Assembly (NCBI GenBank): GCA_013398615.1
Contig: VZSR01000598.1
Location: 5,170,875 to 5,234,874 of the forward strand
Direction: 5' to 3'
From: Brachypodius melanocephalos
Taxonomy: Eukaryota > Chordata > Aves > Passeriformes > Pycnonotidae
DNA: 64,000 bases
The notes beneath the pieces were generated by a model. The model searched no databases and had not been told where the DNA came from. It saw only the letters and a program-made list of their open reading frames with translations. The position numbers were made by a program, and so were the translations under genes. Below, one piece after another: positions 1 to 12,631 of this stretch. Positions within the stretch are counted from its first letter, which is position 1, and every line of letters begins with the position of its first letter.

Positions 1-577
1 CCCCCCCCCCGGCTGCCAGGATGCAACAAAAGCTCCCCCTTGGGTCCGGCTGTGCCGCGCAAAGCGAGTCCCAGGCGGGGAAGGGGCCGGAGCTCGGGTC
101 CCCTCCCCGCGCCCCGCGGCGGGGGGAGCAGCCACGATCCCCCGGCCCTGCCTCGACCCGCACCTGGGCAGCGCCGCCGCCTCCGCACCCCCCGACGCGC
201 TCGGGAAGTTTTTTTAAGTTGGAGTTTGCTATCCCCGCGCGGGGCCGCTGGGTGGTGCGGGCGGGTTTCCTTTTTTCCCCCTTTTTGTGCATGTATTTTT
301 CTCCTCCCCTCGTTTACCCCGCAGGAACGAGTCGAGGCCGCTCCGCACCCCTCCAACACCTCCCGGTCACCTCAGGAGGGGAGAATTATTATTTCTTTTA
401 ACCCTGTGCATAACGCACAGTTTCTAGCGTGCAGCGCAAATCCCGCACATGGAGCCGAGCCTCTACCTCCGCACCCCCAGCATCCCTGAGACCAACTCCC
501 CTTCCCAGCCCCGCGCATCACCGTGAGAGCGCAACCTTCCCTTCTCGCGGGCCGAGAGACCGACCCCACGGGCTTGC

Positions 578-739
578 GGGGCGGGGAGGGGTTGCGGGGG
601 GGTCGCAGCGCGGCGGAGCCGGAGCGCGGAGCCCCCGGCCCGGCTGCGTCCCCGCTCCGCGCCCCGCGCCCGCAGCGCCCCCTGGCGCCCGCCGCGTGAC
701 CCGCAGCGCCGGGGGGGGCCGGGGAACGGGAGGGAGGGG
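578..739 (+). other. Two G-quadruplex-type motifs
   Basis: Four G-tracts of four or more bases with short loops lie at 578-602. A second cluster at 711-739 has G-tracts at 711-718, 721-724, 728-730, 732-734 and 736-739. Both are on the plus strand and satisfy the usual G3+N1-7 quadruplex pattern. They flank the CTCF-like motif at 675-688. Confidence 0.5.
675..688 (-). promoter_or_regulatory. CTCF-core-like motif
   Basis: The minus strand reads GCGCCAGGGGGCGC, which matches the CTCF core CCASYAGRKGGCRS at 12 of 14 positions, including an intact CAGGGGGCGC. It lies inside the GC-rich block at the window edge, between the presumed IER5L side and the PTPA side. Occupancy cannot be judged from sequence. 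Confidence 0.5.
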
Positions 740-1725
740 CGGCCGCGACCCCCCGTAGGGGAAGAGGAAGGGACAGGGGCGGCCGCGGTGTCCCCACCCG
801 CCGGTGCTGCTGCCCCCGGGCAGCCCCGTCCCGCCCCGCTCAGCCGCAGGGCTGAGGGCAGCTCCCCTCCCCTGCTGATCCTCCAAATAGCCTCCCCTCA
901 AAAAAACCTGCAATTAAAAATGTGAGCGCTGTAACCCCCTACCCAGGCACAGAGGCACTGCGGGAGCACTGCTGAACGCACCAGAGCTCTCTCTGCGAAA
1001 CCAGAGCTGTTTGCTTTGAGCGGAGAATATTCACCCATGGGGCCATGGAGAAGCCGCCTACCCGCCCCGGGGCCTCCCCCAGCCCTATCCCGCTCCCTTG
1101 CCCCGGGAGTCGAGGCTCCCCGGCCCGTAGGCGGCTGGAGAGGGGCCCCGGCAATGGGATTAGGAGAAATAGCAGCTCCTGCATCCACAGCCCTGGCTGC
1201 TGCACACAGTATTTGGGGGAAGTTTTAAAACCCAGGTGCTTCTGCGGACACCTACAGGTCAGCGCAGCCGGCTGCTGAATCTTGAACCCAAATCCTTTTC
1301 CTACAGCCCCTGCTCCAGCTAGACAGGGTCAGAGGTCGCTTTAGCCCAACAGCCACACGCACACACATTCATCACCCTCCCAAACTGTTCATCTCCCAGA
1401 TCTCGGAGTGATAAAGGGGCCATCAGCAGGAGAAGCACCCGTTCCCGCAGGAGTCCACCACCCCAGGCGCCCCTATCCCTCCAAATCTCCCCTCTCCCGG
1501 GGGAAACCAGCTCTCGCCCTCTTCCACAGTGGAAGTTTCTGGGGCTTCAGTCAAGGTTTCAAAGGCTGGAATTGGCAAAGACGCCTCCGCATCAGCGGTA
1601 CACACACGGGGAGGGGGAGTCGGGGTTCGTATGCCACAGGGACACTCAAAAACCCGTCACTGAGGAACGAGGAGATCCCACAGCTCCGCGGAGCCGCGAA
1701 GACTCACACGCTCTCGGTGGCGCAG

Positions 1726-1740
1726 TTATTTATTTATTTT
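1726..1740 (+). other. AU-rich-element-like run
   Basis: Overlapping ATTTA pentamers form TTATTTATTTATTTT, containing the nonamer TTATTTATT. Such elements destabilise immediate-early mRNAs when they lie in a 3' UTR. IER5L would be transcribed on the plus strand towards this point if human synteny holds, so this could be part of its 3' UTR. No transcript evidence is available, so this is an inference. Confidence 0.25.
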
Positions 1741-1836
1741 AACGCTGGTACATGACATTTTTCTTCTTACGAAGGCGGCGGCAGCAGCAGAAAACCCATC
1801 ACAGCCTCTCCTGAAAGCAGAGCCTGGAAACCAGAG

Positions 1837-1895
1837 TCTCATCTGCATATTCATAAGTACCTGATAAATTAATCATGATGGCAGAAGCATTCAGG
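1837..1895. promoter_or_regulatory. AT-rich homeodomain-motif block (candidate CNE)
   Basis: A compact AT-rich block with TGCATATTCAT, GATAAATTAATCATGATGG and further TAAT cores sits in GC-rich flank. The density of homeodomain/POU-like cores resembles conserved non-coding enhancers. Conservation was not tested. Confidence 0.2.
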
Positions 1896-3540
1896 CTAGA
1901 AGGGAGGTGACAGGGGAAGGTTGCACCCCCCCAACACAAGCCCATCCTCACTCTCGCACACGCTCCTCGTCTTCCAGGCACAAAATGTTTTGATCCCTTC
2001 ACAAGTCGGCTGAACCCCCTGGGTGCTGCGGGGAAGGGGGCTGTGCCCCCCAACACGCCGGCAGGCACCCACCACACCTCGCCCCCCACCCCTCCGGTCC
2101 CTGGCTCCGGTGAGAGATGCAGAACAGATGGGCTGGAGCAGGGTGGAGGACCCAAAATCTGAGAGAGCTCGGCTGTCACCTCTGCAGCCCCCAGCCCAGC
2201 CGTGAGTTCTGTTCCCACGCCAGCTCTGGCCCCAGCGCGGTCCAACGTGCCCCAGCACTGCCCGAATTTTAGCTGATTCTCAAGAGTTTGACCCTAAAAA
2301 TCCTTCCATGTCCTCTCTCCCCTTGATGCTCTCCCGGCTGGGAATGAACGGGCATCGCCAGCGTTTTGTGCCCGGCAGCCCCGGAGCTGGAATAAGGCAC
2401 AGAGGAGTCCTCTGGAAGGGGCAGGTGGAGCGTGGCTGGCACAGAACCGCAGGAGGTGGGAGATGGGGAGAGCCAGGGGAGTCCTGCACCGTGCCAAGGC
2501 AGAGGGAGCCGGCTCTGTGCACACACCGCTCCCTCTGCCAGCTGCAAGACAGCTGTGGCTTTCCCTTCCCACTGCAAAACGCTCTCCACAAGCAGATCCG
2601 CTGCTTGTGGTGTCCTTAGTGTCACCACACTGAACCCCCTTGGTCTGGGGAGAGTCACCCTGCCCCGAGCAGAGATGCTGCCTCCGGGAACAGAGAAATT
2701 CAACCCGAGGCTGGAGCCGCCCTCGGCAGAGCGGGCAGGAAGGGCAGAAGGCACCGGGCAGCTGCCTGTGGAACTCAGGAGGGTCCCGATCTCGCCTGAT
2801 TTCCCTGACCCAGAGGCAATTGCAGAGGTGGCTGCCGGGCTGGGCTGGGCCCACCGACAGCAGAGGGTCAGCATAACCCCAGCACCACACAGGACTCTGC
2901 CCTGCACCCCCAACACCCCACTGGTGCTTGGAGGGTTCAGATCTGGCATTAGAGAGTCACAGACCAAGCCCAGTGCCAAAGCCAGCACTTCAGCCAAGTC
3001 CTCATGCCACTGAAGCAGCTCAGCCTGGAGGAGGATGTCCCTGCACATCCAACAAGTCTGTCCACACCAGGAGGGACAAGGATGGACATAGAGATGGAGA
3101 ACTGACCCTCTCCTCTCCCAGGCTGCCAGCTCAGCACCCCCACAGCTCCCAGAGGGAGGCTGGGCACCTACCCAATGAAAAAAAACCCCTCACACCATGA
3201 GCCAAGCACCAATTCCCAGATGCTGACCCACAGCTGGAGCAGCTCTGTGTCCTCCTAAAGCACAAGTGCCAAGAACAAGCCCATATCCAGTCCCAGCAGC
3301 CCATCCTCAGAAAAGCAACTTTGTGCTCTGCAGAACCCAGCACAGGACCTATCTGTCCTTCCTTCCATCTGTTGATTTTGAGTCAGATCCCTCCCATCTC
3401 ATCTCCCCAGCTTAAACACGAGCGAGCAGAAGAATATTTTTGGGATCTGCACATGCTAGCAGATGTTTGTAGGAATCCCCTGCAGAGAGAGCAGTAGGAG
3501 AGCAATGGGGGACCCAGAACGTGGTCGAGAGGCCGCTGCC

Positions 3541-3675
3541 ATTAGCAACCTGTTTAATATGTTGGGTTTGGTCTGGGCCTGGGTGATTAGCACCTGAGCA
3601 GTAATTATTCACGCTTGGCCTTTCTATATCCTGCTTATAGATTTGATGATTAATGTTGCTCCTTGAGTTAAGCCT
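3541..3675. promoter_or_regulatory. TAAT-core-rich block (candidate CNE)
   Basis: Contains ATTAGCA, TTTAATATG, GTGATTAGC, AGTAATTATTC and GATGATTAATG cores over about 135 bases, plus CACGCTTGGCC, a half-site-like NF1 sequence. It is unique sequence with no coding signal. A distal enhancer is a possibility only. Confidence 0.2.
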
Positions 3676-5428
3676 GCCCTGGATTTACCAGCGCACGGTG
3701 GGAAAGTTAGGAGGAGGCTGTTGTGTGGCAGAAGCTGCTGTCCCTCACATCGAATAGCAAAAACAGCACAATAGAAAAATTAGAGTAAAAAGCACTTTTC
3801 ACAGAAGCAGCAGCCGCTAAGCACAGAGCAGCCATCTCAGCAACACTCTGCCACCACCATCGACACACAAAGAGCTTGGTTGTACAGCAGGAGAAGCAAA
3901 AAACCTCCCTCAGCATTCAGAAGACACTAATGCCAAATGATTTAGGGGTTTACTGGCACCCCAGAGACACAAGCAGGGCAGAGCTCTGCAGCAAAGTTGG
4001 GGTGCACAGACCCCCTCAGCCACCTTTCCATCAGAGAAACACAATGAAAGGTCTGCAGAGGAGGACCTGCTGCTCCCACAAGCTGGGAAATGGGGAAAAC
4101 CAGCTGCTAACTGCTCCACACTGAGAATTACACAGCTCAGCCAAGCAAAATCCATAAACCAGTGGTAGGATTACCTGCTCTCCTAAGCACTGGCTCCTCT
4201 GGTGTCTATGCTGCTCCTGGGGGAGGGGGCTGCGCTGCCAGTGATGGTCCTGGTCACCTGCAGAGGGACCTGGGGCTGCTTTGCAGCACTGCTGACCAAG
4301 ACCCTTGGAGGCTGAGGGCTTCTCCAACTGCTCCTCAGGTAAAAGACATTTCCAGCAGAGCAGCTCTCTGGGATTTCTATGCCAGGCAGGCAGGCAGGAG
4401 CTTTGTCCAAAACCTCAGCCAATGCCAAAGAGCACATGGAGGTCGGCATGGAGAGAAGGAGATGGCCAAGCCCAGAGGCAGAGCCCAGGCAGAGCTGCCC
4501 TGGCTCCTTTTCTCAGGCAAAACACTGACTGACTCCATGTGTTATAGATAAAGGAGCACAGAGTGGAGAAGCCCCCACTAAAGCCTGCTCTCATCCTCAC
4601 TCCTCACCCCATGACTGGTCCAGCTGAGCAGAATCACCTGTCCCATACCTGCAGGGAATGAGACAGAGAATTAACCCCATCTGTGCTTCTACCCAGAGGA
4701 GAAGAAAGGGTTTTCCCAGGGAAACCCCCACATCCATGGTGTTGCTGTGGACCATTCCTGCTCCCTGCAATACTCCTCCCTTTTCTGGGACTGAAGCTGC
4801 CCCTTCTTGCCTGGCTGGCAGGTCCCCCATTGAGCTGGATCCATGTGTTTTCCCTCCATATCTGTTGTCCCAAACTCATGAGGACTCTTACATGCCAGAG
4901 CACAGCATCTGCACCATGCCCCTGCTCCCACCTTTCCCATGTGGGAAGATCCAGCAGCCACTTCATGGCCCCACTGGGCTCAGCCCCAACAGACAGGAGC
5001 AGCTTTGGGGCAACCCCACCTGCCTCAGGTCCCTGATTATTTCCACACCTCCATTCTGGGAGCTCAATTTCTAATAAAGAACCCCCAAAGCAGTGCTTTC
5101 TCCCTCTTTTCCTCACCAAAATGAGACTTTTGCATTGAAATGTATAAAGCTGCATTTTTTTTCCCTCCTTTTTTCCCCAGGTTTTGCAACATGAAAGTGG
5201 ATGTTGATGTGAATGGAATTTTGAAATTGGAGACTGGGAAGTTCTGTGCTGGGAGGTGACTGTTTGCTCACAAAATCGCCCTTTTTCAAGCTCCCCGATG
5301 AAATTCTGCACAATTATTTTTGTCTCCTCCTCGCCCAGCCAGCCCAAGTGCCCCTCGCTGCTCCTGCTTTTGTTTCATCTCTTCTCCCTGGTGAGGATGA
5401 ACAAAACACCAACCATTGCCCATGCCCA

Positions 5429-5460
5429 CTCCTCCTCCTCCTCCTCCTTCTCCTCCTCTC
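5429..5460 (+). repeat. (CCT)n microsatellite
   Basis: About ten near-perfect CCT/CTC triplets. It creates the artefactual polyserine and polyproline frames seen here. Confidence 0.9.
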
Positions 5461-8400
5461 ACGGCTGCCAGCGCAGCCCGGTGCTGCCCGCCTGGCAGAG
5501 AGTGCTCAGGCTTCCGAGATATTCCGATGAGCTCCCCCCCAGCAGAGAGCCAGGGCTGTTCGGGTGCACAGCTCAGGGAAGAGCATTCCAGTAACTCACC
5601 CTTCTGTTTGCTTTGGTGCTGGAGAGCAAACACCAGCCCAAAATACGTGCAAAGGGACAGGCTTCACCTTCACCAGCCCCGTGCTGGTGTGAGGCAAGGG
5701 AAAGCCCTGCAGACAGCTTCCAGCAGGACTTGGGATGGGGTGTGGGATGACCTTGCACAGGGGTAAAGCAGAATCCAGGGTGTCTGGTGAATGCTCAGGG
5801 CCAGAGGAGAACCCCCACAGCCAGGCTCCATGTCTGCTCTCTTCATCACCCATCTCCCCCCTGCTTGTTGTCCCCACAGCACCACGAGCATCCTGCCTCT
5901 TCCACTCCCACGTGCACCAGAGGGCAAGGACAGCTGAAAAGCCCCTGAAGCCAGGACAGGAAAACCCAGGCTCTGTAGTGCTGTGCCCTTGGCTCAGTCA
6001 CAGGAGAGATGAGGGGGAGGATTGAGCCTCCAGTTTCTCCCCCTGGAGTTACCACTGGATTAACCCAGCCTTAGGTTGTTTCAGGAGCACTTACACCCAG
6101 AGCTCCTTCAGCTCAGCCCACTGGTGCCTGCAGAGTGAAGCAGTGCCTCTGGCTTATTCCTGGGCTCGGGATCTGTTAACTCGGGAAAATCCTCAGGTTT
6201 TGGAGCACACCTATTATAACAAGCAGCACTGTGGCCATCCAGGCTCTTCCCCTTCTGCCCACGGACCATGGAGACCTCATGCTTCAATCTGGTGGGAAGA
6301 GAAGGGGAGCCAAGTGCCAGCCAGGGCAGATCAGCAATTCCCACGTGGTGCTCTGGATAGGGTGTGATCTCCTTCCTTTGTCCCATGGTCCTCACCACAA
6401 CAGGCAGTGACCAGAGCACCCAGACACGTGTTTGGAATAGGCAGGATAAGGGGTGCAACCAAAGACTGGCAGATGGAAACCCTGCAAGAGGGAAGAAATC
6501 TGGTCCCTCTGACCCGAGTTTCAAATTTTCCTTGGTTTTGGTACCTCAGGTTGCAGTACATAGGATCACACCACCAGGCTGGGCAGAGAGGACACACAAG
6601 CCAACTCATGGTCAGCTCCCTGGATTTCATCTTACTGATGTATTTATGTCACCCCATGCCCAGATTCACTGGGTTTGTACAGCAGGGTGATGTTTTTGTC
6701 CTTGGTCTCCAGGTGGGAAAGGGAGGCACTGTCCTCAGGTAAGGTCACAGGAATCCAGGTAGAGCAGGCAACTGAACACACAGATCCCGAATCCATCCTG
6801 ACCAGTGGCAGCTGTCTCATGTTTATGAAATTTATGCTCCCCAGGGATTCATCTCCCATCTTTCCCCTTTAATTATAAAAATTAGTAGGTTTGAGGTATA
6901 TTTGAGGGTTTTTCTTTTCCTGTGTTGACAAAGTGCAATACTTGATGACTCTAACCCCAAATTCTCTGTGACACAGATACCCTGCCAATTATAAAATACT
7001 TCCAAGCTCGCTCCATAAACCCCTTTGCTGTTGCTATTAGTATGCATTAACATTTTATTGGTGTTACAGGATGAAACATCCAGTCTTGCAGCTCCAGTGG
7101 GCTTGGGGATTTCCAGCATCCTGCAATATGTATCCGTGCAGAGGAAATTAAAATGTGGATGGATCAGCAAGATACAGTCAAATCCTCTACAGTAATTTGG
7201 AGAAGACTAAACTCTGGTGCTAGTGGAGCATATACCAAGCTATCTAATAGAGAGTTGATGATCTCTGTAACAGCCTTTTTGTAAGTTTTATTCTCACCTA
7301 CAAGGGAATTTTTTCAAAGGGGGTATGTAATACCTAAACTAATATTTTTAAAGGTATATGCCCTAAACATGGAAAAGTAAAGCCTTTTGCAGAGCAGTCA
7401 CTTCCAGTGATCAGCAAGTACTTCATAATTATCAAGAATATATTCCTGTATCTTACAATCTAGCTGGAATTTCTAACCACACCAGTCATTTCTCTATAGT
7501 TTGTATCATCACAGGACACATAAACTCTTAGGAATATCGTCATGCTTTGCTCTTTTAGCCATAGTACTACACAGATATCCTTTAGCAGCATCAGCACTTG
7601 AAGCCCGAAGTGCTGTGTCCACCCAACAGCTGTCAGAGCACGGTGCTGGTGTCCAGCATCACATACTTCACCATCTCAAAACAACCCTCATTTTCACACA
7701 TAAAACTGGGAGGAATTCATTTCCAAATTGGAAATCTGGGTACCTTGACTTGTCCAGGTCTGCTTGGGTTTATCTCTCCCAGGTGCCTTAAAACACAGGA
7801 GAAGCAATAAAGAACACATCCTCTACTTTCTTTCCTTCCTCCATTTATAGGGTCAGCAAAACCTTAATCTACTTCCTAAAAGGAAGGAAAATGTGCTCAG
7901 CAGGACTTAACCCCACACCTCAGTGCCCAGTGGGTCGAGGCACCACAGCACCACTCCTACAGGACTCCCCTCATGTAGATTTTTTGTTCCCATGGGTGTG
8001 ACCATACCAAGCATTAAGGAGCCCAAATTCTAATGTGGGATTTTGATGTTATTTATTATCTGTGTTACAGTTGCAACTGGGAACATGGGGAGGGACTCGT
8101 TCCAATTTTAGCGACAACTGCATTAATGCCCTGCGTAGAGCCTACCCATGTAGACATTCCCAAGCCCAGGCTTTTTATAGCAAGCAGAAGCAACCACTCC
8201 ACCCCCTGAAAGGCCTTTTCTAACCTCCAAAACCTGCTTACAGCCCTGTGCTCCTCAGAATAAGCCCATCTCCAAGCTGATGATGCCCGTCACGGTTCAG
8301 CCCTCGCTGAATGTGGCCTTTTTCAATTTGGCTCATCCTAGTTTGAAGTTTGGCACAATTTTACAAGACACTGTGTGTCCCCAGGATGTTCAAGGAGTTT

Positions 8401-9995
8401 CTCCAATGTCAATGGCAAGAGTGCTCATCCACCGAAGGGGAAGCAAAGTTAAAGGATGAGGATATCTCCTCTTGGCTATTAGAGCATGAAATGACCTCCA
8501 AAAGCCCTGTTAAATTCTACATCTGAGCCAGGAGAGTCCTTGTTGAAGCAGCAAGAAGATTCTTGTGATCTTCCCAACTGTACAAGGTTTCCACCAGCAT
8601 GTTGACAGCAGGAGAGTTCAGGGACCTTTAGCAGTTACCACTAACAACCAGTTTCACCTCCTCCAAACCATTTCTGCCTCCTTCCCTCTCTCAGGAAGCC
8701 AGTGCACTTGCAGGGACACAGTGTAGAGTCCAGGGCTCTTGTGTGGTTCAGCACCAGGTCTTTGAGATACAAAGTGCATCTTCACCTTGGCAAGTGCCCA
8801 CTCAGATTTTGCAGGTCCTGTTGTGGGGGCTGCTTTGTTTATCCACTCACAGGATCCCAGCACTGCACGGTGGAACTGAGCCACACACCAGGGTCAAGTC
8901 AATACAGCAACAATGACATCGAGCATTCTATTTTTTTGTTCTGTTACTTCTATCTCCACATGATGCTTCACTCAACTCTTACTTCATCACTGGCTGCCAA
9001 GAGTGACCACTTATAAAGGAGGGCTGTGAAGGAAGAGAAGGGCAAGGCTGACGGCGGTTCACAAAACACACCCCGTGCAAAGGCAACAGCTGTTAAAAAG
9101 CAACACGAACTGGCCTACATATGGCAACCCCAACAATCCAGCTCTGAAAACTGAATTTTAAACAAAAATGGCTTGGTCAGTGGGCTGAGGGGGAAGATGG
9201 CCAGAAACCCACACTATGTCTGCTTCCCCTTCGCTGCGCATCATGTTCACCAAGGGACGCGTTCAAGATGAATTCGAGTGCCTTCAGTGAAAACATTTGT
9301 GATCCAAGATGATATTTCTGCTCACCATCCACCCCTCCACACTGCTGCTGCTTTTAGCAACACACACTCACACAGTTGGCCTGTGTTGATGGAGAAGATG
9401 TAACCCAGAGACAAGGACCGTTTGCTAAGCACAGCTATGCTACCTCCAACCACTCATGAGAAGGTCCAGGTTTAATTTAATCCAGGTCTATAGTACGTCC
9501 AACAAAGCTGCTGAACTACACTGATGCTGGAAGTCCTGAGTCAGCTCCTACAGGACAGGAAAAACATCTGAAGAAAAAGCTTCCAGTTCTCACCCTGCCT
9601 GAGAAACAAGGCTCAAACATCCTTTGGTTCTGAGAGTCTCTGATCTTCAAGAGGTATTTGCTGGCCTGGGATCAGGCTTTGCACATCACCTACCTGCCAA
9701 ATGCCAGATGGGATGGGGGAAGGACACAAAGCAAAAAAGTTAATAAATAAACCATACAATACAAGACACCTTGTAAGGACACAAAGACAGACCGGATGTA
9801 GTTGATCATGCAGTTAAATAATGAATCAATTTTAGTGCAAGCACGAGGTCAACAACCGACATGGCGAGTGCGTCCACAAGGCCTCTTCCCTGTGCCAAAG
9901 GCTCCGGCTGTTGGCTTTGCTGGCTCTGCTCCCAAAGCAGGAGAAAACCCAGTCTGAGAGAGACCAACACAGTCACCAGTGCAAAACACAGAAAC

Positions 9996-10001
9996 TTTAA
10001 T
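9996..10001 (-). terminator. PTPA: Candidate PTPA polyadenylation signal
   Basis: On the minus strand this reads ATTAAA. It is followed within 35 bases by a GT-rich stretch (GTTTCTGTGTTTTGC then ACTGTGTTGG) typical of a downstream element. It lies about 2.55 kb beyond the PTPA stop codon. No AATAAA was noticed on the minus strand between it and the stop. Cleavage would fall near 9,975-9,985. Confidence 0.4.
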
Positions 10002-12556
10002 TAAACCTACAGCACAGGGAGACGTGGGAAGTGCTGCTTCGGACACGGAGCAGCCCTGGGTGCTGCCACGCGCGTGGGGAAGAGGAGTTGAGCCCAGAGG
10101 GGACGTCACCGGGAGCAGGAGGGAGGCAAAGCAAGTGGCTGCCACGTGATGGGGCACATCCCAAGCGGGCTGATAAGACTCAAACGAGAATTAGCTGCTT
10201 GACATCCCAAAACCCCCAGCAGCACAGATGTGCAGACTCGGGCAAGCAACAAACACAGAGCTATGCGTGAGCCTCCTCCCACCGCCTCCGCAGGTCCCAA
10301 GCCCAGGGACACTGTCCCAGGGAGCAGTGATGCAGCTGCAGGGGAAGGAAGCACCTCTCCGCCCTTTTTTGGTGCTGTATTCCACATTCCTGGAGTCCCT
10401 CCCACGTATCAATGTCAAAATTTCCACCCATCCTTTTGCATGGAAGCCTCACTTCCACAAGACAACCTGGAGAGATGTTTTCCCAACCCTTGGGCAGATA
10501 AAGAAAACCAGAGGCTTTTGCTCAGCCGTTGCTGGCCAGATGCTGCACAGTCATTTAAAGTATGGGGGACACCTGCCAAAAGACACAGCAACGTGAGGGG
10601 ACACAGGGGGAGACACCATGAGTCTGCTCCAGACACAGGCTGCTCCACTGAAGATGGACTCATCAAGTCCCAGCAAGCACACAGATCTCCAGCAAATTCC
10701 AGGAGTGGGTTCATTTGGAAAGCAAAGACAAAACACATCCCATTTAGGAGTAAAACAAGACTTAACCCCAGTCTTCCATTTTCATTTAAAATACAAGTTT
10801 ATAGAGTTGTTTCAGGGAGGTCAAAAGCTCCTTGTCCCCCACCCCCTGCCCAGGGCCAAGCCAGGAGCAGACAGGACATCAACAGTGCCAGAAAGCTCTG
10901 CTTCAGCTCTGTGGACATTTCTCCACCTCTAACTTAGACTCTTTTTATACTCTCCTCCTCCCAAGTGCCTGCAAGAACCTTTACAAGAGAGAGTGAGTAG
11001 GTTTGTTAAAAATAATGAAAAAATATTAAAAAAGAAGAAAAAATCACAACCAGGTTTCCTCCTCCCACCCCAGCAGTAAAGCAGTGCAGCAGCAAAAGCT
11101 GAACAGCCTGGCTGAGAGCAGCCTCTTCATGGTCTGCAGGAATGCCAGAGGAGGATTCCTGCTGCTCCTGATCCCCAGCAAACATCAGTCCAGACCTCTG
11201 CCCCTGCCACACCCAGCCTGGGAACCCCAAGAAGAAACATCCCCACTGCAGCTGCACCACCTAGGTCATAAACCTGTGGACAGGCAGCTCATCTCAAAAA
11301 CAGCACCAGCCCTTTCTGCCCTCCAGTGATGCTGCTGGGGTAATCCAGACCACCTACCTTCAACATATTGCTGCTGGTGGCACTGCAAGTGTGGTCCCCC
11401 TGCCTGAGGTCCAGCACAGCAACACCAGCAGGGAAGGACAATGGAAAAGAGCCTTCTCCAGGTATAACCTGCAGTCCTGGGCTATTTATGCTTTTTGTCT
11501 CCAGCGCGAGTATATAAACGCATGAGAAGCCACATGCTGCTCCCTCATGCTGCCTTGTGCTCCAAGGATGTCCCCCTCGGAGAGTAGGGATCCTGCTGCT
11601 TCATGGGGAAATCCCTTTGCTATGGGGATGTCACTACAATTTATGACCAAGCAGGAGCAACCACCGTCACCTTGTGCCACTGAGGCCAGCCCAGCCCCAG
11701 GGCAGCAAAGCACAGGGAGTGCAGAGGGCAGGTTGGACCCAGTTATGGATGTGTGTGAATGTGTCAGGGTTTGTGCCAGTTAAGAGGGAGCCTGAGCAGT
11801 GTCTTTGCATAGCTGTTCCCACAGAGCTGGGTCCCTTCAGGGACCTTATCTCCAGCTCCAGAGCCAGCTCAGACCCCCGCAGCCCAGAAGGTTCCCAGCT
11901 TCACCCAAGAGAAGAGGTGCTAGTAGGAAAGGAAGACTCAGGAAACCTTGTAGAAGAGGTGGAGAGAGGGTGCTTTTCTTACCCAGAAAAAGGGATAGAC
12001 ACTACCCTGGGCTTCCACAACCCCCAGACACTCCCTACAACTCCCTTTTCCCGTTTCAGACCTCTGGTGCAGGCAGAGCTGGCTGATACAGACACGCACA
12101 GGCTCACACCTCATCCCGTGCACTGGTTTCCCAAAGCAAACAGCAACAGGAAACTCCAATGAAATTCAAATAGGAAATTGCAGTTACCACTGCCCAACGC
12201 ATACACACGTGTTTTCCTCCCTTCCACACCCCTTTCTCTTGGGAAGCCAAGCAGAGGGCCTTTGCTGCAGGGCAGCCCCTGCTCAAACCCATGCCCATTC
12301 CCAGCAGTCGTGTGGATGCGGCACAGCAGAACAGCTCGGCCCCAGCTTGGCCACTGGCGAGACGTCCCCAGGGTGAGGACATGCAGGAGGAGCTGCTCCA
12401 GGTCCCATCTTTCATGTCAGGCCGGCGAGTGCTTTGGATCTGTGGTTGCTGATGAGGATGCGCAGGAATGGATGGGCTGGGTGGTGAGGAGGGGTGAGGG
12501 GAGGAGGAAGAGCACCGTGCTGTGCCTCCACTGCCTCGGCTCCTCCTGCGGTCTCC
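10002..12556 (-). other. PTPA: Probable PTPA 3' UTR
   Basis: Sequence between the PTPA stop codon and the best candidate poly(A) signal. No coding exon of another gene was recognised here. Extent is inferred only from the ATTAAA at 9,996-10,001; a shorter or longer UTR is possible. Confidence 0.35.
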
Positions 12557-12631
12557 TTAAGATGTCACAGGCTGGATGGGGAGCAGGCTGCCGAACTTAA
12601 AGTGTTGGATCACAGGAAACTTCTCCAGGCA
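12557..12631 (-). CDS. PTPA: PTPA coding exon 10 (last)
   Basis: Residues 298-321, CLEKFPVIQHFKFGSLLPIQ then PVTS and a TAA stop at 12557-12559. Human ends PVTSG, so this copy stops one residue earlier. Confidence 0.96.
   Translation of the reverse strand, partial: CLEKFPVIQHFKFGSLLPIQPVTS

Larger units (their letters stand above)
1..900. other. CpG-island-like GC-rich block, no gene recognised
   Basis: The first 900 bases are very rich in C, G and CpG and contain long G and C runs, in contrast to the AT-richer flank that follows. Several long open frames exist on both strands, but all are low-complexity Pro/Arg/Gly frames of the kind GC-rich DNA produces, and none resembles a protein I know. 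In human the intronless immediate-early gene IER5L lies on this side of PTPA in convergent orientation, so this block could be its 3' part or an adjacent regulatory island. That assignment rests on synteny only. Confidence 0.6.
901..9970. other. Intergenic region, no supported gene
   Basis: Nine kilobases between the GC-rich edge block and the presumed 3' end of PTPA. I examined the open frames on both strands and recognised no conserved protein, no plausible exon set and no RNA gene. It holds a CCT microsatellite near 5,430, an AU-rich-element-like run at 1,726-1,740 and AT-rich blocks at 1,837-1,895 and 3,541-3,675 that stand out from the GC-richer surroundings; each has its own entry. Otherwise it looks like ordinary unique intergenic DNA. 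Confidence 0.6.

Noticed and set aside
21..913. Several long open frames on both strands in the first 900 bases
   Set aside because: Low-complexity Pro/Arg/Gly/Ala frames expected in CpG-rich DNA. No recognisable domain, and no IER-family motif I could identify.
2269..3048. 259-codon minus-strand open frame
   Set aside because: Overlapped by other long frames on both strands, no recognisable domain, biased composition typical of moderately GC-rich intergenic DNA, and no conserved neighbour gene expected here.
7501..9016. Scattered open frames of 70-104 codons in the intergenic region
   Set aside because: No domain, no conserved motif and no plausible splice partners; expected by chance.
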